Part shown: one piece after another, positions 1 through 6,612 of the stretch
Numbering within the stretch: position 1 is the first letter of the stretch
Layout of the letters: each line of letters begins with the position of its first letter
Source: JAOUEE01 sp051011595
Lineage (GTDB): Bacteria; Actinomycetota; Acidimicrobiia; Acidimicrobiales; SHLQ01
Direction of reading: 5' to 3'
DNA length: 13,559 nucleotides
Assembly: GCA_051011595.1 (NCBI GenBank)
Contig: JBPCTQ010000121.1
Coordinates: forward strand, 1 to 13,559
Notes under the pieces: generated by a model
What the model was told of the DNA's origin: nothing
Databases searched by the model: none
What the model saw: the letters and a program-made list of their open reading frames with translations, nothing else
Position numbers and translations under genes: made by a program

Positions 1-2
1 GG

Positions 3-644
3 GTGGTGTTCAAGGTGCTGCGAACCATGCTCGAGGGGGTGATGCGTATCTGGTTCCGGCTGGAGGTGCGGGGCAAAGAACACATCCCGGCCACCGGCGC
101 CTTCGTCCTGGCGCCGGTGCATCGTTCGTTCGTCGACACCCCGCTCGTGTCGGCGGTGACCAGTCGGGTGATCCGCTACATGGGCAAGGAAGCGATGTGG
201 GAGGGGTCGCGCTTCATGGCCTTCTTCCTCACCTCCATGGGCGGATTCCCGGTGCAACGGGGGACCGCCGATCGTGATGCACTCAAGGCCGCCCAGGAGG
301 TCCTGGAGCGGGGTGAACCGCTGGTGATGTTCCCGGAAGGAACTCGACGGGAGGGTGTTGTGGTGCAGGCCGACCACATGCACGACGGCCCCGCCTTCAT
401 CGCCAGCCGCACCCAATCGCCGGTGGTTCCCGTTGGCATCGGCGGATCGTCGAGAGCTCTCCCGCTCGGTTCGTCGTTCCCCCGGCCGCGCAAGGTCGTG
501 CTGGTGATCGGCCCGCCGATGATTCCGCCCGCGCTCGTCAACGGCCGGGCTCCCCGCAAGCAGGTGCGCTCGTTCACCGAAGACCTTCGCGGTGAGCTGC
601 AAACGCTCTACGACGACGCCGAAGGTCGGGCGGGAGTCCGGTAG
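3..644 (+). CDS. plsC: 1-acyl-sn-glycerol-3-phosphate acyltransferase (PlsC family)
   Basis: Transfers an acyl group to lysophosphatidic acid, giving phosphatidic acid, the precursor of membrane phospholipids; acts at the inner face of the membrane. The HX4D catalytic motif is at residues 40-45 (HRSFVD), and the substrate-binding FPEGTR motif at 110-115 is intact. A GFPVQRG stretch near 81-87 and a VVPVGIGG stretch in the 140s match the other two blocks of the family. The length of 213 residues is close to normal. The GTG start lies at the window edge, so a few upstream codons or a ribosome-binding site may be cut off; a second GTG follows immediately. In actinobacteria this gene often follows cmk and lies near der, which appears at the far end of this window. 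Function is secure; the exact start is not. Confidence 0.93.
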   Translation: MVFKVLRTMLEGVMRIWFRLEVRGKEHIPATGAFVLAPVHRSFVDTPLVSAVTSRVIRYMGKEAMWEGSRFMAFFLTSMGGFPVQRGTADRDALKAAQEVLERGEPLVMFPEGTRREGVVVQADHMHDGPAFIASRTQSPVVPVGIGGSSRALPLGSSFPRPRKVVLVIGPPMIPPALVNGRAPRKQVRSFTEDLRGELQTLYDDAEGRAGVR

Positions 645-659
645 ACGCCGTCGCCGTCG

Positions 660-679
660 CGATTCACCCGGGTGAATCG
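660..679. promoter_or_regulatory. Perfect 20-bp palindrome, predicted operator of the lipid-kinase promoter
   Basis: Two halves of GATTCACCC/GGGTGAATC abut with no spacer and one further base pair on each side, making a perfect dyad. It lies 15 bp after the plsC stop and about 72 bp before the kinase start. The same TTCACCC/GGGTGAA half-sites occur between the sulfatase and DUF1269 genes. The centre is about 57 bp upstream of the start site predicted from the TAGTCT box at 715, a position typical of an activator. Confidence 0.6.
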
Positions 680-714
680 GCGCGGCCGGCGATGGAGTGC
701 GGCCGTCGAGCAAA

Positions 715-720
715 TAGTCT
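715..720 (+). promoter_or_regulatory. Predicted -10 box (TAGTCT) of the lipid-kinase gene
   Basis: TAGTCT fits the actinobacterial TANNNT -10 pattern and begins 45 nt after the first G of the upstream GGGTGAA half-site. The following TTCG also follows the corresponding box of the DUF1269 promoter. No convincing -35 hexamer is visible, which would suit activator dependence. It predicts a start near 727, leaving a leader of about 24 nt with GGGAGG at 741-746. Confidence 0.45.
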
Positions 721-750
721 TCGTGCCGCATCACAGTTCGGGGAGGACGC

Positions 751-1818
751 ATGGCCGAAGGCGGAAGACGGAAACGGTCCGGATTCCGGGCCGGCCTCAT
801 CGTCGGAGGCACCATCGGCGCGGTGGGGGCGGGGGCGGTGTATCGCCGCCAGTTGGTGTCGATGGCAGCCGGCAGGCGGCCTCACGACCGCGAGCCCTTG
901 ATCGTCAGCCGACCGGTGCTGATCGTCAACCGGTGGAGTGGGGGAGGAAAGGCCGAGAAGTGCGATCTGGCATCGGTGGCCGCCGATCACGGCATCGAGA
1001 CGGTCATGCTCGAGCGGGGCGACGATCTCGTCTCGCTGGCCGAGACCGCAGTTCGCGGTGGGGCCGACTGTCTGGGTATGGCCGGGGGTGACGGCTCGCT
1101 CGGGTTGGTGGCCGGCGTCGCGGCCGAACAAGGCCTGCCCTTCTTCTGCGTGCCGGTCGGGACCCGCAATCATTTCGCGCTCGATCTGGGCCTCGATCGG
1201 AACGACCCGTTGGCTGCGCTGCAGGCCCTGACCGACGGTGAGGCGGTCACGATCGACCACGGTGTGATCAACGGTCGGCTGTTCCTGAACAACGTGAGCT
1301 TGGGGGTCTATCCCGAAGCGGTGAAACAGGAGGGCTACCGCAGCGCCAAGGTGGCCACGTTCCTCTCGGTGGCGTCGAATCCGGACCTTGCCTCGGGTGT
1401 TCGACTCCGCGACCCCGAGGGAACGTTGCACGACAACCTTCCCATGGTGCTGGTGTCGAACAACCCGTATGTGATGTCGGGCCCGCCCGATTTCGGTCGG
1501 CGCATCCGGCTCGACTCCGGTCGACTGGGGGTCATGGCCCTGCCGGTCGGTGAAGCGCCCGCCATGAACAGTGCGACGAGCACCCTCCGCGAATGGACGG
1601 CGTCCAATCTGGTGGTGGACAGCGATCGGGAGGTGGTCGACGTGGGCATCGACGGTGAGTCGATACCGATGGAGCCCCCGCTGCACATCGAGGTGCAGCG
1701 CCGAGGCCTTCGGGTGTTGGTTCCTGCCGGCACCCGCCCGGGTTACCGGCCCTCGCTGCGTCGGCATCGACCGGTCATCGACCATCTGGTCGATCTCTTC
1801 GGTGAACCCGACAGCTGA
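751..1818 (+). CDS. Membrane-anchored diacylglycerol/sphingosine kinase-like lipid kinase (YegS/LCB5 type)
   Basis: Predicted ATP-dependent lipid kinase of 355 residues. Residues 14-31 form a Gly/Ala-rich hydrophobic helix that probably anchors the enzyme. The kinase fold follows: NRWSGGGK at 60-66, the nucleotide-binding GGDGS at 112-116 and PVGTRNHFALD at 135-145. The last motif is normally GTxNDFA; the D-to-H change also occurs in actinobacterial relatives as I recall them, so it may mark a subfamily and need not mean loss of activity. FLNNVSLGVY and a late IDGE match the second lobe. The ATG is supported by GGGAGG five bases upstream. The gene has its own promoter with a palindrome shared with the sulfatase/DUF1269 intergenic region. 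The substrate cannot be told from sequence; diacylglycerol would make the product phosphatidic acid, as for the upstream PlsC. Confidence 0.85.
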   Translation: MAEGGRRKRSGFRAGLIVGGTIGAVGAGAVYRRQLVSMAAGRRPHDREPLIVSRPVLIVNRWSGGGKAEKCDLASVAADHGIETVMLERGDDLVSLAETAVRGGADCLGMAGGDGSLGLVAGVAAEQGLPFFCVPVGTRNHFALDLGLDRNDPLAALQALTDGEAVTIDHGVINGRLFLNNVSLGVYPEAVKQEGYRSAKVATFLSVASNPDLASGVRLRDPEGTLHDNLPMVLVSNNPYVMSGPPDFGRRIRLDSGRLGVMALPVGEAPAMNSATSTLREWTASNLVVDSDREVVDVGIDGESIPMEPPLHIEVQRRGLRVLVPAGTRPGYRPSLRRHRPVIDHLVDLFGEPDS

Positions 1819-1827
1819 CTGAACGGT

Positions 1828-1848
1828 GCCGGCCGGGACTCAGCCGGT
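1828..1848. terminator. Weak hairpin between convergent genes
   Basis: GCCGGC (1828-1833) can pair with GCCGGT (1843-1848) across a 9-nt loop, with one G-U pair, in the 29-bp gap between the convergent kinase and methyltransferase genes. There is no T tract. It may serve as a bidirectional intrinsic terminator, but such pairings are common by chance in DNA this GC-rich. Confidence 0.2.
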
Positions 1849-3065
1849 CAGGGCCGATCACCACCAGATGTGGCCGAGGCATCCACCATCACCAGATCGT
1901 GCCACCACAGCTTCTCGAAGAGGGTGGGGTCATTCCCGGCAATCTCTCCGAGCGGGCGAGTGCCGTCGATGGCTTCGAACCTGTCCCGCTCGTCGGTGTC
2001 GAGGAACAGCACCAGGTCGCGGTCGACGTGGGCCCGGTTGAGAACGGCGGCCGCGGCGCCGTCGGGAAGCCGCTCCTCGATGAGCGTCGCCGTGCTCGGC
2101 ACGAGCGGCACGTAGGTCGTCCACGTGGAGTCGTCCCAGCGAACACCGGGATCGGGCAGCGGCGAGTCATCTCGGTGCAGAACGGCCGAATGGCGCACCA
2201 TGGTGCCGCGGAACAACTCGACTGCCGCGAACTGCTCGGCCTCGGGCAAGGACGCGATCCGGGAGCTGTGGGGGACTTCGGAGAGTGATCCGCATTGCGG
2301 TCGGTACGGAGCCTGGCGCACCCAGCGCCCGAATCGCAGGCCGGCGGTGGCCACCGTGTCGAGTAGTTCGGGGACGGTGAACGAACGCTCACGCGGATTG
2401 AGTAGGGCGTCGGCCAAGGCGTCGTCGTGCCCGAAGTCGGGTGTCGTGCGGAGCAGATGGCCGATGGGGTGTCCCTCCGGCTGCTCGCGCAGGGTGGCCA
2501 CCAGGTCGTCGATGTCGGTGGTTGTCGGCTCGACGCCCAGGCGGCGGCTGTAGTCCTGCATCATCGAGATTCCGAGACGCCCGTAGGTGGCGTAGACCAT
2601 CAGCTGCATGGCGCCCTGCGGAGCGAGCACGTCACGCAGCGCTCGCAGACCGACCCCGGGTTCGGCGAGATGGTGAATCACGCCGGTGCACACGATGTGG
2701 TCGAAGGACCGGCCGAGGTCGGCCACCGTCTCGATGGGGTGTTCGTGTACCTCGACGTTGGTGAGTTGGTGCTGGGCGACGAGCGCACGAGTGGTTGCCA
2801 CGCTGGTGGCGCTGACATCGATGCCGACGATGTGGGCCCGCGGGTAACGAACCGCCATCTTGGCCGCCTGTGAGGTGCCACAGCCGGCCACCAAGATCGT
2901 GTGGTCGTCCCGGTACGGGAGCGTGGGCCACAGGCGATGGTGCTCCACTCGGTGCCGTTCCGGATCCTGCCACTGGGCCCGGTACTGATCGAGGTCGGCC
3001 ACGGGAGGTGGATACGGATGGTCCCGGTAGAACGCCGCGATCTCGTCGGCCTCGCGTGAGCTCAC
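1848..3065 (-). CDS. Class I SAM-dependent methyltransferase, substrate unknown
   Basis: A 405-residue protein, last gene of the sulfatase operon. An N-terminal FYRDHPYPPP segment (12-21) precedes the SAM-binding motif I ILVAGCGTSQ (57-66), an acidic VGIDVS strand end and a FDHIVCTGVIHHL motif typical of class I methyltransferases. This aromatic/proline lead-in followed by AGCGT(S/G)Q is a recurrent subfamily, but I know of no defined substrate. The C-terminal region of about 170 residues has no domain I recognise. I chose the GTG at 3063-3065 because it overlaps the HAD stop in a GTGA junction and the protein then begins just before the conserved FYxxHPYPPP; an open extension to 3299 exists only inside the HAD gene and is Arg-rich noise. 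No Shine-Dalgarno is visible, so translation is probably coupled to the HAD gene. Confidence 0.85.
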   Translation of the reverse strand: MSSREADEIAAFYRDHPYPPPVADLDQYRAQWQDPERHRVEHHRLWPTLPYRDDHTILVAGCGTSQAAKMAVRYPRAHIVGIDVSATSVATTRALVAQHQLTNVEVHEHPIETVADLGRSFDHIVCTGVIHHLAEPGVGLRALRDVLAPQGAMQLMVYATYGRLGISMMQDYSRRLGVEPTTTDIDDLVATLREQPEGHPIGHLLRTTPDFGHDDALADALLNPRERSFTVPELLDTVATAGLRFGRWVRQAPYRPQCGSLSEVPHSSRIASLPEAEQFAAVELFRGTMVRHSAVLHRDDSPLPDPGVRWDDSTWTTYVPLVPSTATLIEERLPDGAAAAVLNRAHVDRDLVLFLDTDERDRFEAIDGTRPLGEIAGNDPTLFEKLWWHDLVMVDASATSGGDRP

Positions 3066-3976
3066 GACTCGGCGAACACCGATTCCCAGTCGTTCTTGAT
3101 GCTGGCAACGGTCCAGCCCAAGCGGGCCGCCGTGTCGGTGATGGTCTCGTCGGCGGCGAAAGTGCCGGCCACACTCTCGTAGGCGTATTCGCGTTCGCTG
3201 TCGTCGTGGTTCACCAGCAACGCCAGTGATGGCCCGTCGTAGGCGGTGGCGTATTCGAGCATCTCGGCGTCGCCGGCGGAGTTGCCTCCGGCCACACACG
3301 GGTGGCGACCGAGGATGCGCTGGATGTTCGGGGGTTTACCCGGGCCCTCGTTGGGCCCACTGGCCACCAAGGCATTGGTGCGCAGGAGCTGGGCCTGGCC
3401 GTCGCTGTCGCGCGAGAACTCGTAGTCGATCTGTGATCCCACAACACCTTCGGGGCTCACGCCGTAGAAGTCCTGGCTGATGACACGTACGAACTCGGCG
3501 CCCCCGGCGCTGACGATGTAGAAGTCGAATCCCCGTGATCGCAGCTCGTCCATGAGCTCGAGCATCGGTTGGTAGCGCTGCTGGCGATACGGGACACCGC
3601 TCGAATGCTGCTGTTCGGCGAAGAAGCGGGCCACCTTGTCATCGAATTGTTCGGGGGTGAGGCCGGCGAACAGGTCGAGGAAGGCCGTGGCCAGGTCTTC
3701 CAGGCCCATCTTTTCGATCGCGGCCATGTCGCGGTCGATGACGGCCCGGAATGCGGGTGTGTCGGCGAGTGACGGATCGGCGCCGATGGCCTGTTGCATC
3801 TCGAGCAGCCAGAACTCGACCTGGGTGTAGTTGGGCTTCTCGGCCCACATGGTGCCGTCGTTGTCGAACACGGCCACGCGCTCGGCCGGAGGGATCTCAT
3901 CGACCTGGTCGAGGAAACCGGTGATGGCGTCTCGGGTGGCACCCGATCGCCAGGAGGGGAGAAGGTGGTCACTCAT
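3062..3976 (-). CDS. HAD-superfamily phosphatase (phosphoserine phosphatase-like)
   Basis: A 304-residue cytoplasmic HAD hydrolase expected to cleave a phosphate ester. Motif I is DNDGT at 38-42, with nucleophile D38 and acid/base D40; motif II is the Ser of IVSAGG near 156; the conserved Lys is probably K214 (GKPPN); motif III is GGNSAGD, ending at D236, which holds magnesium. The helical insert between motifs I and II suggests a C1-type cap as in phosphoserine phosphatases, but serB itself is not implied. Its ATG overlaps the FGE stop by 8 nt and is preceded by GAGAGGAG, so it has both a ribosome site and coupling. The substrate may be related to the product of the neighbouring sulfatase or to the methyltransferase step; that is inference from position only. 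Confidence 0.85.
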   Translation of the reverse strand: MSDHLLPSWRSGATRDAITGFLDQVDEIPPAERVAVFDNDGTMWAEKPNYTQVEFWLLEMQQAIGADPSLADTPAFRAVIDRDMAAIEKMGLEDLATAFLDLFAGLTPEQFDDKVARFFAEQQHSSGVPYRQQRYQPMLELMDELRSRGFDFYIVSAGGAEFVRVISQDFYGVSPEGVVGSQIDYEFSRDSDGQAQLLRTNALVASGPNEGPGKPPNIQRILGRHPCVAGGNSAGDAEMLEYATAYDGPSLALLVNHDDSEREYAYESVAGTFAADETITDTAARLGWTVASIKNDWESVFAES

Positions 3977-4910
3977 CGGGCTCCTCTCGTCGGATGGTGC
4001 GGAAACCGACGTGGCTCATGCCGGTATCGATCATCTGCGGTCGCCGGGCGGCCGGTCGGTAGCGCTGACAGTAGTTGTCGGCGCACAGGAACGAACCACC
4101 CTTGATGACCTTTCTGGGAACGTGGAACTGCGGTTGGGCCGGGTCGTAGCTGGCCCCGACCGCAGGGCCGCGTGGATTGGTCGGCACACAGCATGGTTTG
4201 TCCGGATCGGCGGGGTGACTGTCGGAGAACCAGTCGTCGGTCCACTCCCACACGTTGCCGGCCATGTCGAAGAGCCCATAGCCGTTGGGGGGGAACGAGC
4301 CCACTGGAGCAGTGCCGGCGTAACCATCGGCGCGACTGTTGCGGTGGGGGAAGTCGCCCTGCCAGAAATTGGCCAGATACTGGCCATCGGGCACCGCCTC
4401 GTCGCCCCACATGAACGACCGGCCGTCGAGACCGCCGCGGGCGGCGAACTCCCACTCGGCTTCGGAGGGAAGCGCCTCGCCCGCCCATCGGGCATAGGCT
4501 GCGGCGTCCACGTGGGCGATGTGCACCACCGGATGGTCGGGCCGGCGATCGACTGAACTCTTGGGCCCTTTGGGGTGGCGCCAGCATGCACCCGGTGTCC
4601 AGGTCCACCATTGGTTGATGTGGGTCAGGTCGACTGGGCCCGGAGTCATGGTGAAGACCAGCGATCCCGCGACCAGGTTCTCGGCGGGAGCGTCAGGGAA
4701 GTCGAGCGGATCGGGGATTCGTTCGGCCACCGTGAGGTAACCGGTCGCGTCGACGAACGCCGCGAACTCGGCGTTGGTGACGGTGGTGGGGTTGATCCAG
4801 AACCCGTCGACGGTCACCGTGTGGACCGGTGCCTCTTCGGGGTAGTGATCGTCGGAGCCCATGCGGAACGACCCACCGTCGATCCGCACGAGCTCCGACT
4901 GGGTGGTCAC
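3969..4910 (-). CDS. Formylglycine-generating enzyme (sulfatase-modifying factor, FGE/SUMF1 family)
   Basis: Oxidises the active-site cysteine of type I sulfatases to C-alpha-formylglycine using oxygen and copper. At 313 residues it covers one complete FGE domain: an N-terminal GGSFRMGS (12-19), ALPSEAEWEFAARGG (146-160), FDMAGNVWEWTDDW (214-227) and GGSFLCADNYCQRYR (271-285). The two catalytic cysteines are C276 and C281, five residues apart as in characterised FGEs, so this is probably a true FGE and not one of the cysteine-less homologues (EgtB- or PvdO-like). The start is a GTG at 4908-4910, 7 nt after the sulfatase stop and without a clear Shine-Dalgarno, suggesting translational coupling. 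There is no signal peptide, so modification should happen in the cytoplasm. The adjacent sulfatase carries the CTAGR target and is the obvious client. Confidence 0.93.
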   Translation of the reverse strand: MTTQSELVRIDGGSFRMGSDDHYPEEAPVHTVTVDGFWINPTTVTNAEFAAFVDATGYLTVAERIPDPLDFPDAPAENLVAGSLVFTMTPGPVDLTHINQWWTWTPGACWRHPKGPKSSVDRRPDHPVVHIAHVDAAAYARWAGEALPSEAEWEFAARGGLDGRSFMWGDEAVPDGQYLANFWQGDFPHRNSRADGYAGTAPVGSFPPNGYGLFDMAGNVWEWTDDWFSDSHPADPDKPCCVPTNPRGPAVGASYDPAQPQFHVPRKVIKGGSFLCADNYCQRYRPAARRPQMIDTGMSHVGFRTIRREEPDE

Positions 4911-4917
4911 GTGGCGT

Positions 4918-6420
4918 TCACGAGCTGCCGACGCCGGCGTCCAGCTTGGCGATCACCCTGTCGATGCTGAAGCTCGGTGGTTCTTGGCGTCGGGGGAATT
5001 CTTTGAGGGATTCGAGCATGTCAGCCACGAAGAACTGGACCGGTCCCATCATGTAGGCGTGGTCGATGAACCAGTCTTCGTACGTGTTGGAGGTGAGGTT
5101 GGCTCGTTCGTAGGGGTCGGTTCGCAGGTTGAAGATCAAGGGGATACGTAGTTCGGTGTAGGGCTCGCGCCATACCTGGAGGGTGCCGGTGGCCCGTTGT
5201 TCGAGCCAGACGACCTTCCAGTGGAAGATCCGGGCCGCGCAGAGGTCGCCGGTGTCGGAGAAGTAGAGGTACTGCCGGCGGGGGCTGTCGTCGACCTCTC
5301 CTTTCCAGTAGGGCAACATGTTGTTGCCGTCGAGGTGGACTTTGTAGTGCTTGCCGTTGAGTTCGGTGCCGGCCTTGAGTTGGTCAGCGATGTCGTCGAC
5401 GCCGGCGGCGGCGAGCATGGTGGTGAACCAGTCGAGGTGGCTGGTCAACCCGTTGAGTACGACACCTTCTTGGATCTGGCCGGGCCAGCGGACCAGGCAG
5501 GGCACGCGGTAGGCGCCTTCCCACATCGAGTTCTTCTCGTTGCGGAACGGGGTCATGCCGGCGTCGGGCCAGGAGTTCATGTGCACGCCGTTGTCGGTGC
5601 TGTACATGACGATGGTGTCGTCGGCTCTGCCGAGCTCGTCGAGGGTGTCGAGCATCTCGCCGATGCGTTTGTCGTGTTCGACCATGGCGTCGTGATATTC
5701 AGACTGCCAACGGCCGGCCTGGCCGCGGATCTCGTCTTTGATGTGGGTCCGGAAGTGCATGGCGGTGGTGTTGAACCACAAGAAGAACGGTTCATCGTCG
5801 GCGGCCGCGTCGCGCATGAACCGCTGGGCTTCGGGCACCAGCTCTTCGTCGACGGTTTCCATGCGCTTCTTGGTGAGCGGGCCGGTGTCTTCGATGCGCT
5901 GGGTGCCGTCGTCGTTGGCCCAGGTGTGCATCACACCACGAGGGCCGAACCGTTCGGACCAGCCCGGGATCTCTTCGTCGGTGGGGTAGTCGACGTTTTC
6001 GGGCTCTTCTTCGGCGTTGAGGTGATAGAGGTTGCCGAAGAATTCATCGAAACCACGGTTGGTCGGCAACGACTCGTCGAGATCACCGAAATGGTTCTTG
6101 CCGAACTGGCCCGTCCGATAGCCGTGCTCCTTCAGCGCGGTGGCGATGGTCGGGTCGTCCTCATGCAACCCGAACTGCATCCCCGGAAGGCCGACCTTCG
6201 ACATACCCGTCCGATACACACTCTGCCCGGTGATGAACGCCGCCCGCCCCGCCGTACACGACTGCTCCCCGTAGTAATCGGTGAACCGAATCCCCTCATC
6301 GGCAATCCGATCGATGTTCGGGGTGCGATAGCCCATGATCGCATCCGAGTAACAACTCAGATTGGTGATCCCGATGTCATCACCCCACAAGATCAGAATG
6401 TTGGGTTTGCCGTTCGGCAT
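4918..6420 (-). CDS. Cytoplasmic type I (formylglycine) arylsulfatase
   Basis: Hydrolyses a sulfate ester; 500 residues. Active-site residues are all present: metal ligands D14/D15 (WGDD), the formylglycine precursor C55 in CTAGR (C-x-P/A-x-R type), K108 and H110 (GKNHFGD), H222, metal ligands D276/N277 (STDNG) and K296. There is no signal peptide or TM segment, so the enzyme should work inside the cell, which points to imported or internally made sulfate esters. The ATG at 6418-6420 is favoured because GAAGGAG lies 7 nt upstream; the longer GTG-started version only adds a basic tail. First gene of the four-gene operon, with FGE directly behind it. Codon use changes inside the gene near residue 115. 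The C-terminal part resembles a widespread bacterial arylsulfatase family whose natural substrate I do not know. Confidence 0.93.
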   Translation of the reverse strand: MPNGKPNILILWGDDIGITNLSCYSDAIMGYRTPNIDRIADEGIRFTDYYGEQSCTAGRAAFITGQSVYRTGMSKVGLPGMQFGLHEDDPTIATALKEHGYRTGQFGKNHFGDLDESLPTNRGFDEFFGNLYHLNAEEEPENVDYPTDEEIPGWSERFGPRGVMHTWANDDGTQRIEDTGPLTKKRMETVDEELVPEAQRFMRDAAADDEPFFLWFNTTAMHFRTHIKDEIRGQAGRWQSEYHDAMVEHDKRIGEMLDTLDELGRADDTIVMYSTDNGVHMNSWPDAGMTPFRNEKNSMWEGAYRVPCLVRWPGQIQEGVVLNGLTSHLDWFTTMLAAAGVDDIADQLKAGTELNGKHYKVHLDGNNMLPYWKGEVDDSPRRQYLYFSDTGDLCAARIFHWKVVWLEQRATGTLQVWREPYTELRIPLIFNLRTDPYERANLTSNTYEDWFIDHAYMMGPVQFFVADMLESLKEFPRRQEPPSFSIDRVIAKLDAGVGSS

Positions 6421-6468
6421 GGGCCCGCTCCTTCGCAGCTGGTGGCCGCCGGCCGCGACCATTCGCCG

Positions 6469-6474
6469 AACCTA
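6469..6474 (-). promoter_or_regulatory. Predicted -10 box (TAGGTT) of the sulfatase operon
   Basis: On the minus strand TAGGTT fits TANNNT and begins 45 nt after the first G of the minus-strand GGGTGAA half-site, the same distance as in the kinase promoter. The surrounding TCTAGGTTCGG closely resembles TCTAGTTTTCGG of the divergent promoter. It predicts a start near 6462 and a leader of about 40 nt before the sulfatase ATG. Confidence 0.45.
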
Positions 6475-6512
6475 GATTGCTGGTCGGAGTTGCTCAAAGC
6501 GGCCGGGCGATG

Positions 6513-6527
6513 TTCACCCGGGGTGAA
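6513..6527. promoter_or_regulatory. TTCACCC-G-GGGTGAA dyad, predicted shared operator of two divergent operons
   Basis: A perfect 7-bp inverted repeat with a one-base centre lies about midway in the 192-bp intergenic region between the divergent sulfatase and DUF1269 genes. Both flanks carry a TANNNT box at near-equal distance (43 and 45 nt from the half-site), and the dyad centre sits about 56-58 bp upstream of both predicted start sites. The half-sites and the trailing TCGGCG are shared with the palindrome before the lipid kinase. I cannot assign a known regulator. Confidence 0.6.
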
Positions 6528-6563
6528 TCGGCGCTCGGCATCGACGTGGCCCGACCTCGGTTC

Positions 6564-6569
6564 TAGTTT
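6564..6569 (+). promoter_or_regulatory. Predicted -10 box (TAGTTT) of the DUF1269 operon
   Basis: TAGTTT matches TANNNT, starts 43 nt after the first G of the GGGTGAA half-site and is followed by TCGG as in the sister promoters. The predicted start near 6576 would place the inverted repeat at 6578-6596 at the very 5' end of the transcript. Confidence 0.45.
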
Positions 6570-6577
6570 TCGGCTCG

Positions 6578-6596
6578 GACCGACAAGTTGTCGGTC
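6578..6596 (+). repeat. 19-bp perfect inverted repeat in the DUF1269 5' leader
   Basis: GACCGACAA and TTGTCGGTC flank a single G. As RNA it can fold into a 7-bp stem with an AAGTT loop right after the predicted transcription start and just before the AAGGGAG ribosome site. It could stabilise the 5' end, tune translation, or act as DNA as a second operator for a repressor. Confidence 0.5.
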
Positions 6597-6612
6597 GAAG
6601 GGAGCTCGTGCC

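Noticed and set aside
660..679. The palindrome as an ordinary -35 element or plsC terminator
   Set aside because: It lies about 36-38 nt before the -10 box, too far for a -35. There is no loop or T tract, and a near-identical site sits in a divergent promoter region not downstream of any gene.
664..1785. 373-codon minus-strand open frame over the lipid kinase
   Set aside because: His/Arg/Pro-rich shadow of the kinase, which has intact motifs on the plus strand.
3066..3299. N-terminal extension of the methyltransferase
   Set aside because: The extra 78 residues are Arg-rich and lie fully within the HAD gene; the GTGA junction gives a better start.
6421..6462. Longer sulfatase start
   Set aside because: It would place the strong GAAGGAG ribosome site inside the coding region and add no recognised signal peptide.
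5197..6612. Long plus-strand open frame antisense to the sulfatase, continuous with the DUF1269 gene
   Set aside because: The Val/Gly/His-rich translation has no domain logic and mirrors the sulfatase codons; the true DUF1269 start at 6613 has a good ribosome site. High GC removes stops from antisense frames.
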